64,000 bases of DNA from Cyanoderma ruficeps (taxonomy: Eukaryota > Chordata > Aves > Passeriformes > Timaliidae): the NCBI GenBank assembly GCA_008694505.1, contig VZDJ01000623.1:2538442-2602441 (forward strand), written 5' to 3'. Within the stretch, counting starts at the first letter, position 1. Each line of letters starts with the position of its first letter. This document shows positions 1-9,904 of this stretch, in pieces. Both the position numbers and the translations under genes were made by a program. The notes below the pieces were generated by a model that did no database searches, was not told where the DNA came from, and saw only the letters and a list, made by a program, of their open reading frames with translations.

Positions 1-919
1 GTGGGGAAATCTTCCTTGTTGCACAGGTCAGAGTTCCCTGTCAGAGAACATTCCTGCCCATCCCTGCTACATCTGTGTTTGCTGTTTTTCTGTCTCTTGA
101 AGAGGGATTTCTTTGTAACGATTCAGGTGTTGTTGAGCATTTATCCAAACATCATGTGTCATAAAAGAGAGAATAGAAATCACTTTAGAAAAAAGAAATA
201 CTTCCCATTTGCTTGAGCTACTTTTTTTATCCCTGAGGCTGGATGTGGTGGTAGCCAAAAAGCATCAGCAGGTGCAGCAGCCTTGTCTCCAAGCTTTCCA
301 GGGCTGCCTCAGGGCTCAGCTACATGTCTCAGCCATGGCAGGGCAGGTGGCCTTTTGTAATTGCGTCCAGCTCCAGCCTGGAGCCACAGGGAGAGAATTT
401 AACTTGGCTCAATCTGTGATGAAACTTGAAGGAGGTTCCAGTGCCTCACCCGTGCTGGAGGTGAAGCCTCACAGCTGCCCCAGCACCTGCAGCCTTTTCA
501 AGTGGCTGCAGCTTGGGGAAGAAGCTTTTGATGTTTTGACTCCTGTTTCATACACACACATCGGAATTTGGTCTCTCCCTTTAGAACAGACAAGTTCAGA
601 AAGTGTTATCCACAGAGGGATCAGGGAAGGCAGGAGGCTGAAGGGAGGTGGTAGTCTTAACCCAGCAGCTTGGGAAGGTTTTCAGTCTTGTTTGTGCCTC
701 AGCAGAGAGTAACTCCCAGCTCAGCTGAACCAGCTCACAGCGTTGTGAAAATCACAGCCCTCCTTAGCTGGCTGCTCACTGTCCTTCCTGGCACAGGGGC
801 AGCCAGGGAAGCACAGCTCAGGCACAGCAGCACCTGCTCCAGTGGGATTGCTCTGGAGGCAGCTGCCAAGGAGGGGCCTTGGGAGCAGCACCGGGACAGC
901 TCAGGGACAGCAGTGGCCC
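1..919. other. Unassigned intergenic sequence
   Basis: Moderately GC-rich and low in CpG. Open frames exist but show no recognisable domain, and I see no clear splice pair or repeat. It could include the 3' UTR of a neighbour on the plus strand (PROSER2 by mammalian synteny), but nothing proves that. Confidence 0.4.
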
Positions 920-2320
920 ATCCTGGGCAGCACCAGCTCCCTTTCCACTGGCCACTTTCCTGGCCACCCGTCCCCCATGGAGGGATCCATGGGGTTGGTG
1001 TGACCCAAGGGCAGGAGCTGGCACTTGGTGGTGTTGAACCTCATTCCCTTGGCCCATCGATCCAGCCTGTCCCAGTCCCTCTGCAGAGCCTCCCTGCCCT
1101 CCTGCTGATCAATGCTCCTGCCCAACTCCATGGCACCAGCAGACTTCCCTGATCCCCCTGTCCATTTCAATAATGATGCTAACCAGGGCTGGCCCTGGGG
1201 GACACCACAGTGACCAGATGCCCTCTGGGTCCAGCAGCATTCCCCACCATTCCCTGGGCCTGCCCATCCAGGCAGGAGTAACCCAGCCACGAGAGCACCT
1301 ACCCAAGCCCTGGGCTGACAGCGTTTCCAGGAGGATGGTGTGGGAGATGGTGTCAAAGGCTTTGCTGAAGTGCAGCCACACCCACAGCCTTCCCCTCGTG
1401 CCCAGGTGGGCCATAGAAGGAGATCAGGTTGGTCAGGCACCACCTGCCTTCCGCAAGCCCCTGCTGGCTGGGCCTGATCCCGTGGTTGTCCTGCACAGGC
1501 TGTGATGGCACGGGGGCTGATCTGCCCCATGACCTTCCCTGGCACTGAGGTCAGGCTGACCAGCCTGTACTTCCATGGATTTTGCTTCCAGCCCTTCTTG
1601 TAATGGGGTGTCACATTTGCCAGTTCACAACCCAGCCCTCCCCACCTAGCCAGGACTGTGGAAAATGATGATGGAAGGGGCTTGGGGAGCACTTCCCATG
1701 ACAACAGTGGGTGGAGGATCCCACCAGCCCCATGGACTGGAGTGTGTCCAAGTGCTCTAGCAGCTCACTGACCATTTCCACTTGGATTATGAGGCCTTCC
1801 TTCTGCTCCCCACCCCTGTCTCAGGATCTGTACCCAGAGAACAACTGGTCTTGCCATTGTACACTGAGGCAAAGAGGGCAGGAAGTACCTCAGCCTTCTG
1901 CTCATCTTTTGTCACTGTGTTTCCTCCTGCATCCAATACAGGATGAAGATTCTTCTCAGCCCTCCTGTTGTTGCTGATGTATTTATAGAAACTTTTTGGT
2001 TCTGGCTTTAGCAGCAGTAGCCAGATTAAGTTCCATTTAAGCTTTAGCCCTGCATAACCCTGATACCCTTGAATTCCTTCTGAGTTACCTGCCCCTTCTT
2101 CCAAAGGTCTTACACTGCTTTTTCCCTGAGTTCCAGCCAAAGCTCCCTGTTCCGCCAGGCTGGTCTCCTTCCCTGCTGGCACATTTTTCATCATGTGGGA
2201 TCATCTGCTCCTGTGCCTTTAAAATTTCCTTCTTAGAAGCACATCCAGCCTCCCTGAACTCCTTTGCCTTCCAGTGTTGCCTCCCAAGAGACTCTGACAA
2301 CCTTTTCAATGAGAGGAGGG
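920..2320 (-). mobile_element. Decayed CR1 LINE, reverse-transcriptase region of ORF2
   Basis: Minus-strand translations show CR1 ORF2 remnants in order: SFYKYISNNRRAEKN near 1993-1949, a middle part near 1704-1420, FSKAFDTISH (reverse transcriptase) at 1369-1340, and MRFNTTKCQLLPLGH near 1050-1000. The reading frame changes several times and contains stops, so this is a dead copy. The plus strand also matches the CR1 antisense text I know (for example around CATCGATCCAGCCTGTCCCA at 1055). Boundaries are approximate. Confidence 0.85.
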
Positions 2321-5300
2321 CTTTAGTTCCTCAGCCCTCCTCCACCTGCTCTTGCTTTCAGATACCTGCATCTTATAGAGGCAGAAGGAGACAAGTCCTC
2401 ATCACAGTGCTGATTTCCAAACTATAAATATCTCTTCCTCTGTGGTCAGGAGGGTCCTTAGACTGGATGGAGCCAAATCCTTCCAAGGGAACACACCCTT
2501 GTCTTGTGTGTTTTGTTTTTATTTGGTCTTTCTTCTTCCCCAGAATGGGGCTTCTCTTCCAATGTTAGGTGACTCCTCCCAGATGAGGAAATGCCTTCCC
2601 TGAAAAGTCCTCAGTGCATCCCTGGTGACTACATCACCAAATATTCAGATGTGTTTACCTCAAGGGAACTGCCAGGAAAAATTATTTTCCACTGGGCTAC
2701 AATTACCTGCTGCTACTTCCAACTGGCCAAAAAAAGAACACCAGGAGAGGAGCCTTCAATAACTTTGGGATTAAACTGAGCAGGCACAAGGAGTGGTAGA
2801 TAAAGCAGCTGGCAGGCTTGAAGGAGCGACTCAGCTTCAATTTCTCTTTTGTTCATGGATCTTTGCACCTGCCCCTGAGCTCTAATGAATATTTCACAGA
2901 GCCCCAGGAATCACAAACTGATTCTGAGTGGTTCCCAAAGCTGCTGAGGCACTCTTACCCAGGACCATTATTTTCTTCTCAGAGGGGTGTCTTTATCATA
3001 AAGAAATGTAGCTGCTACAGTATCCCAGTGTCCTTACCTGAAGGGCAAAGTTTTTTGGGTTTGGGGGGGTTTTCCCCATACTTTTTTTTAAAGTATGTTG
3101 AAAGTTTGAATTAAAAAAAAAATAAATACATAAAATCCTTTGCTTGACCACAGAGTCAGGGAGCAGCTCCAGTTCCCACAGCCTTTGCTAGAGCCAGCCA
3201 GGGACTCTGCTGAGCTGCTGCTCCAGGTGTGTCAGGGATTTTGGCCTTGGTCCTCCCCTGGTGATTGCTGCACCCAGGTCAGTGTCCACACCCTGGGCAC
3301 CCTCTGAACTCACCTTTGCCACCAGCTCAGGCCCTGCCATGTGCCCCAGCAGCCACCTGAGCACTGGAGCCTGCAGCGGGCACCAGGGAAGGGCTGTCTC
3401 ACCTTATCTATTGCAGAGTTCTCCTGATGGGTTTGCTGTTGGCCCCGTGTGGAGCTGGGAGGCACCTGGAGTGGGTGAGGGTGGGAAGTGCAGCTCAGCA
3501 GTGCCTTTCATCCCAGGGAACAGTGAATCTGCCTTCCCAGGTCACTGCTGGAGCACAGGAGCTAGAACATCCTTCCTCTGCCTTTCCTGCTTTGCAAATG
3601 GAAGATTACAGGAGTTACTGGAAAAGCATCTGGGCACAGGGCTGGGGCAGCCAAGGGAAGTTTCACCCAGACACCAGCCAGAGCTGCTTCAGTGGCTACT
3701 GCTGAACATCAAACTGAACATCACACTTCTGTTTCTGAGGTGATGATGCACAAACCCGTGTCCCTGCTCTCCCAGTGTCCCCACACAGACCCTTGGCAGG
3801 TCCCACTGTCCTTGAGCCAAGCCTTGTTCAGCCCAGGAGGGATTCAGCAGCTCAGTGCAGCTGTGGTAGCATCCTGTGAGTCTTCCCAGAGCCTGGAGCC
3901 CCCAGCCCCTGCTGGGCACAGCCCAGCTCGTGCCCAGGGCAGCTGTCACTGCATCCTCCTCTCACTGCTGGCCCGGCTTCCCGTGCAAGTCCCTCCCCTG
4001 CCTGATTCAGCCTCGGAGCTCTCTGTTAGGATGGGATTGCTCATTTCCTCACAGGGTTGGGGAGGTCAACTTCACCCTCAAATGTTCGTGACGTATTTTT
4101 TCCCATAATTTTAAAGGAAGCTCTGAACTCCCTGAGATTCTGTTATTGTCGGCATCAAAAAATTGTGTAATTTTTTTATCTGTTCTCTGCTTATCCATTC
4201 CCACAAGGAAGGGCAAGGGCTGCGTTTCCCAGCTGAGAAACAAGAGCAATGACGTTAAGCCAAGGAAAAAAAGCAGAGATGAGCTTGACCTTCTAGGGTT
4301 ATGGAGTAATCCTGAATCACCCTTCCTCTCCCACCACCACACCTGCCCCTTTGGTAGAATTCCCTTGCCAGCCCAGGAGAAAATCCAACAGCCTGGAAGC
4401 TCCGACTCATGTGCCAGGAGTTGTTCATCCTCCAATTAATGAAGATAAGCCACCCATTGTACTGATGCTCAGAGGGTGGAATGACACCAGAAGGAAAACA
4501 GTATCCCTACAAGCTGCTGTGGCACTTCTTCACACTTAAACCTCTATTAGGAAACAGTTGTCAGTACATTTCTATTTCCAATATCCAGCCCTGAACAAGA
4601 GCAGAGGATCCACAGGGTCTTCAGGCTTCACGACACAAACTTCATTACCGTGGAACATTTCCTGCCTCCTAAATGGATTTTAGTTTGCTCGATCAGGTTT
4701 AATTTTTATTTATGGCGTGAGTTTTCCAGTGAGCTCCAGCCCAGGAAATGGGCACTGTGTGCAATTCCTGGTGCATCCTGTAACAAACCCCTCGGCTCCG
4801 TGCCGGCCACGCCGAGAGCAGAGACTTTCCTCTGCATCTTGTCACCCTGCAGCACCAGTGAGGCCTTCTCTGAACCCAAAAGCTGCTCTGAGTTTATATT
4901 AGCTAAGACACAGCCAATAATAAACCCCTGGTTTTCATGGGTGTAGCATTTGGGGCCAACCTGAATAATAAACTTAGTTTATTTACCCCTCTCAGGCATT
5001 TCAGTAGGAAGGGGAGAGTTAAGACTGTAAGTCCTGCTGCTGTGTCCACCTTTCTACTGGAAATGAAAGTCTGGCACAGGAGGGACCAGGAACTGGTGTC
5101 TGCCGGGAACAGCTCAGCTGCATTCCCGGAGAGAAGGGGACTGAAGCTGTGTCTTCCTCCCAGGAAAAGGCTCTTCCTGCCCTGAGCCCAAGGAGGAAGC
5201 CAGAGCTCCCATCACCACTTGAAAAGCTGCTCAGAGCAGAGATAAGAACAGCCAAAGCTGCCTCTGAGCTCCTTCTCATGACTTGGCTATCTGCACTTCC

Positions 5301-6756
5301 AGGGAGGCAACTTCCATCTACTTGTAGCAATTCAATTTGGGATTAACACAGCAACGAGCCCAAACTTCCCTCCGGGTGGGTTCTGAAAGCCTCACTGACA
5401 CATTCAAATCTTGCTTTCCAGGAGAGAACTTCTGATTTGCAGTTCACCATGAACAGAGAAATGTGCGTTCATATGCCTATAATACATATATAGTGTAAAA
5501 AATTTAAAAATTGGGAAAAAACACCCCCAAAACAGTTAAGGGGTAAATACAGCAAAGTTTTCAAGCTCTTGAGCTGTCGACTATGACTCGTTCTGAGCTG
5601 CAAATGTCACTCCCCTCTATCCCCTGAACAACAGAAAGTTTCTTCCTGCAGGTAAATGTCACAGAACAAATAAACATTAGCAATAGCTAAATGTCTTCCT
5701 CCTCTTCAAGTGTCTCAAGCATTTTTTTATTTGCCTGCCGGCTTGGATCCAGGTAATGGAGGGAAGGAAGGAAGGAGGGAGGGAGGGAGAGAGGCTTTTT
5801 TACAGAACTCTGTTTGCTCTTCTAACAAGGATCAAAAACACAAAGTGTTTTAAGGGCACAATAACACCCTAATTGTAACTTAAAAGCCAAGTTTATAGTT
5901 CAAACAATACAAGTAAATATTTTGACATTTGCTCATTTGTTTGATTCCTGCTCAAATAGTTTCCTATTCCCAGTACACTGGGATTTCCTTAGGAGTAGCT
6001 GGAAAAAACCCTATTTATAGTGGAGCTCTGAGAAGAGACAGCAAAGTGTCACCTCAGAGGAGCACCTTCCGCAGGGCAGAGGAGTGCATGGCTGAGGAAA
6101 ACCTCAACATGGAGCAAATTAATGATGAAGCTCAAAGAAGGGGAAAAAATGAGGGAAAATTGATGTATTTATCAGGGGCAACAGCAGGCTCATGGCATCA
6201 TTATGGATGGATTGATTTTGAAAACATTCACTCAACCTGGTGAGGACACACGGTGCCTGAGCTGGACACTGCAGCTCCTCACAGCCCATCCTGCTGCCCT
6301 GCCAAGCACACAGAGACTGCTTTGCTCAATAGCCAAAGGAAAAATGCTGAGAGCTTGAGGAAAGCAGGCAGACTCCTCAAGAGAGGTGGTTTTCTAAGCC
6401 TGAATATACATATAATTGTGTGTGCTGTGGCACACGTGCATGGATGTGCTTTGTACTTGTATCTACATAACAGAAACAAGATTTCTTACGCTGAAGGCCT
6501 GGGAAGTTGAGATTACAGCAAGTCTGCAAACTCAGCAATTCAGGAAAAAAAGATTTACGCCTTTTTTTAGCACTTTACATCATTGCAGGTAGAGAAAGAT
6601 GCCCTATAGCATCAGCTGGAGTTCAAGGTGTTGCCTGTGAGTACTGACATTCCTGGGTCAAATTCCCATTTCAGAGCTTCCCAGACACCCTGGCTCCATC
6701 CTAGAGCAAGGACCAACACAGCCCCTCAGCTCCAACAGGCTTTCAAGTGATGCACC
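2321..6756. other. Unassigned intergenic sequence
   Basis: No protein family recognised. It has a GGAA microsatellite at 5757-5793 and two plus-strand AATAAA signals at 4919-4924 and 4967-4972, each inside an AATAATAAAC decamer. The frames at 3261-4108 overlap on both strands and look like chance open frames in GC-rich DNA. Confidence 0.4.
5757..5793 (+). repeat. GGAA/GGGA simple repeat
   Basis: A purine microsatellite of GGAA then GGGA units on the plus strand. No gene nearby is recognised. Confidence 0.8.
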
Positions 6757-6895
6757 ATAAATCATGGAATGGTTGGGGTTGGAAGGGACCCTAAAGCTCA
6801 TCCAGTTCCACCCCCTGCCATGGGCAGGGATCCCTTCCAGCAGACCAGGCTGCTCAGAGCCCCCTCACAGGAGTCTGGGATGGCCTCAGACCCAT
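6757..6895 (-). mobile_element. CR1 LINE 3'-end fragment
   Basis: Reads as the reverse complement of the CR1 3' terminus: ATCATGGAATGGTTGGGGTT, then the GGAAGGGACC and CCATGGGCAGGGATCCCTTC blocks. Outside UPF2, beyond its 3' end. The upstream part fades after about 6895. Confidence 0.8.
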
Positions 6896-7767
6896 CAGGG
6901 CACATGGATTCAGGCACATTCAGGTTCCTCAGGTGTTTACAAACCTGTCTCCTACAATAGGAAGGACTTCACTCCCCCAAGTCCCTGCCTTGAGCTTTGG
7001 AGGCTTGAGAGATCTGGGCAGTTACCATCGAAAACTGAGGCACAATTGTTGAGTACAAACCTACAGCACACTGTCTGTCAGCTCAAGGAGCCTCACACTG
7101 GTGAAGACAACTCCAAATGCCTGGGCCTGACTCTAGCCCAAATTCCTTCCACAGAAGGATAAGATAACAGAAATCTTTTACGTAATCAAGGACATAAAAC
7201 AGTTTCTCCTTCTTCTACGTGTGTTTTCCTAGACTTAACTCCTTGTTTGCAGGGTTGGGAACACTGCTGCAGAATGTTCCTTCAAGGGCACCTTCAACCA
7301 GCATCCCGTGAGGCAAACTGCCAGGGAACATCCTCTGCCCCATCCAGCAGTGCCACAGGTTGAATTTGGGATGACTTCCCCCAGTGACCAGACACAGCCG
7401 TGGGTCACTGCACTGCAGGGAAAGAGAAGCAATGGCATTAAACATCATTTCATTAGTTAAAATAAACACCTTGTCATCTGGGTCAAGCAGCAGTATTCAT
7501 AGGTGACAGACACTGACCAAAACAGAGGCTATTCCCTATTCTGTATCAATCCCAGGCTGCACCACCAACAGTTCTAAATTAAATGCCCTCTAAAGGAAGC
7601 AGAGGATTCTAAAGACATGAGAGGGAGCCAGGCAATCCCTGCAGAACCTACAGGTGGATCAGCTGGTGAAATTGCTGTTCCAGGACCAGCATCCAGCCAC
7701 ACCACAAGATGTGGGGTCAGCACATGGGAAGGCAAGGAATAAAGTGGATGCCAACTGGATTTTTATC
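6896..7767. other. Unassigned sequence between two CR1 fragments
   Basis: I see nothing recognisable here apart from traces of the flanking CR1 copies. Confidence 0.4.
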
Positions 7768-8035
7768 GTGTATCATGGAATGGTTTGGGTTGGAAGGGAA
7801 GGGACTTGTACAAGTCTCCCAAGTTCAACATCCCTGCAATGAGCAGGGACAGTTTCAAATACATCAGGTAGAAATCTTGCATGTTTCCAGGGATGGGGCA
7901 TTTATCACCTCTCTGGGAAATCTGTGCCATCACTCTCACTGTAAAAATTTTCTTCCTTATATCTAATTTAGGTCAACCCTCTTTTAGTTTACAACCATCA
8001 TTCCTTGTTCTACTGCAACAGGCCCTGCTAACAGG
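7768..8035 (-). mobile_element. CR1 LINE 3'-end fragment
   Basis: Begins with the CR1 3'-terminal text TCATGGAATGGTTTGGGTTG in reverse orientation and continues through diverged blocks (CCAGGGATGGGGCATTTATC) to about 8035. Older than the 6757 copy judging by mismatches. Confidence 0.75.
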
Positions 8036-8689
8036 TTTGTCCCTGTACATTCAACCCTGATTATTTTGCTCACAATGATCTTTGAGGTTTTTATTTGGCA
8101 CATTAGAATAATTAATTTTACAATTAAACTTGAGAAGGTTTCACTGAACTGTTTTGATTTCAGCCTGAAGTCAAGAAAATCCCCAGCTGACCCTAAACTA
8201 TTTTTACCAAATAATTTAATAAAGACATTTCCATTGATCCCAATTCCATCCAAGGCATTGGATTAACACATAAAAAACAGAGCTAATATTTTATTTTTAT
8301 GCAGTTACTCAATCTGAATAAATTAAATGCTTTTGAAACTAAGCAACATGTTCAGAAAAGGAAGCTGACTCTAGTCTGAACCACAATTAGATGCTTAATT
8401 TGCTATTAGGAATTGGTAGGCATTGTTCTTAGGGGAAGTGGAAATTACATCTGACCAGTGGATATGGTCACATTGGTGTAGGAGATGTTCCTGGAGGAGC
8501 TCAGAGTTACAAATGTGATTAATAATGTTCCCATGAATTTCATATGGAAAGAAAACGACATGAAAAAAATCAAGTCAGACTTGATTCAAAGACCTGGAAT
8601 TCCTGTCCAAACTACAGCCCACAACACACCACAAACCCTTCAAAACATCATTTCCAAAGAACAAAGTGAATGTCAAGACAGACACAGAC
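8036..8689. other. AT-rich sequence past the UPF2 3' end
   Basis: No gene seen. It holds a further minus-strand AATAAA at 8295-8290, which could serve a read-through UPF2 transcript. Confidence 0.4.
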
Positions 8690-8704
8690 TCTAAATTACA
8701 ACAC

Positions 8705-8710
8705 TTTATT
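8705..8710 (-). terminator. UPF2: Distal polyadenylation signal AATAAA of UPF2
   Basis: AATAAA on the minus strand, followed within 15-40 nt by a GT-rich stretch (TCTGTGTCTGTCTTG), the usual downstream element. Cleavage is probably near 8685-8695. Another AATAAA lies farther on at 8295-8290 and could give a longer form. Confidence 0.65.
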
Positions 8711-9527
8711 GCAGCATTGGCAAAGGTCAGATTTCTGAAGCTGGTGAAGATCGGGCGGCATTTCTGTATGAAATGTTACAATTTTACAAGTCTCCCTTCC
8801 TACATGCAGAAACCAAAACCAGTGGTAAAAAGGATTTTAAAAGAGCTAGAAAAAAGAATTAGTAGTAACATACAGATGGGCTCTTTAACTCAGTGAACTA
8901 CCTCTACCTGAAAGCAAACAAAACCCTACGCTAATAAATAACAGATTGTCAGAATCAGACCAAGAAACCTCATTTCTACTTGGAAAAAAAATAAAAATTC
9001 TACTTGTTTCCAGACTTAAATCTTTTTTTTAAATTTTTGTTTGTTTCAATAGACACAGAGGCTTATCAACCCATGAAGATCAACAAAATATTTGGATCCA
9101 CTCCTTGACATCCTCCTGTTATGCTGACTGGCACATTTTGGTTTTCAATGATACATACAATGGGCTCAACTATATCCCTGTCCTTAGGCTGGTGTCAGGC
9201 TGTTCCAAGCAGTACGAGTCAACACCCCGTGTTCATCAACTTCACTTTCTATTTTAAACCTTAACAAACATTTTACCTCCTTGGCTCTTCAGCTTTTCAC
9301 CCCTCCCCACCCCCTTTCTGGCACATCTGGCAGCAAAAGGCTCTTCCTTAACCATGAACATCCTTGCTGAGGAGTGTTTGAGGAGTTATCCTACTGGGCA
9401 GGGTTTTCTTCTGCATTTTGCCATTCGCTCTATGTTTTTCTACCGTAGATTTGCAGCCCCCAAAGAACATCCTTCCAACACCAAGTGCTCGAGTCGGAGA
9501 CAACGTAACTTGTGGCGAGTTCAGAGC

Positions 9528-9533
9528 TTTATT
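9528..9533 (-). terminator. UPF2: Proximal polyadenylation signal AATAAA in UPF2 3' UTR
   Basis: Canonical AATAAA on the minus strand about 360 nt after the stop codon, followed by T/G-containing sequence (GTTACGTTGTCTC, later TTGGTGTTGG). Could give a short 3' UTR isoform. Use is unproven. Confidence 0.45.
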
Positions 9534-9711
9534 TCCCTGCACGCTGAGCTGCCAAAGGCCTTTCCCCTTCCAGTGTGATCATCTGAACTCCAGGCTGCTC
9601 CTGGCTCTCACCGAGCTGCTTGCAGGTCAAGTTCTCCATCTCGCTCGTTTGCTTCTGCTCCTATGAGAAGATTAACCCTCAACGCGGTTCCCATAACAAA
9701 AAGCATTTTTT

Positions 9712-9737
9712 GGGGGGGTGGGGGGGGAGAGGGGAGG
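9712..9737 (+). repeat. G-rich tract (C-rich in UPF2 3' UTR)
   Basis: On the plus strand: G7, T, G8, then AGA, GGGG, AGG. This fits a G-quadruplex on the template strand. In the mRNA it is a C-rich element of the kind bound by poly(C)-binding proteins. Confidence 0.75.
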
Positions 9738-9894
9738 CTGCTCTTCGTGCCCCACGGCCCCAGCCTGTCGCAGGTTTGGGTTCTGAACGCTCTAGGCTGA
9801 CATGCTGAGATGTGTCCACTGCTCTCGTTTCATCGCTGGAGGACTCCACAACACCAGAGATACAGGACCTAATGAAATGACACTGGCGGCTGGA

Positions 9895-9904
9895 TCAGCG
9901 TCTC
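9895..9904 (-). CDS. UPF2: UPF2 coding exon 21 (last Arg codons and stop)
   Basis: The acceptor is CTTCCCGCAG (9914-9905), then one base finishing Arg1269, AGA, CGC and TGA (9897-9895). This gives the three-Arg C-terminus of vertebrate UPF2 and makes the total 1271 residues. The coding part is only 10 nt, but the preceding polypyrimidine tract, frame and conserved end all agree. Confidence 0.85.

Larger units (their letters stand above)
8690..9894 (-). other. UPF2: UPF2 3' untranslated region
   Basis: Follows the TGA at 9897-9895 in the terminal exon and runs about 1.2 kb to a polyadenylation signal at 8710-8705. It contains a C-rich tract (G-rich on the plus strand, 9712-9737), an internal AATAAA at 9533-9528, and unusually many CpGs in its first part. 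The end is inferred from signals, not from transcripts. Confidence 0.75.

Noticed and set aside
901..1704. A 267-residue minus-strand open frame
   Set aside because: It is part of a decayed CR1 ORF2 with frameshifts, not a host gene.
1..5400. Possible 3' part of PROSER2, expected on this side by mammalian synteny
   Set aside because: No protein similarity or clear exon structure could be seen; 3' UTR cannot be recognised from sequence alone.
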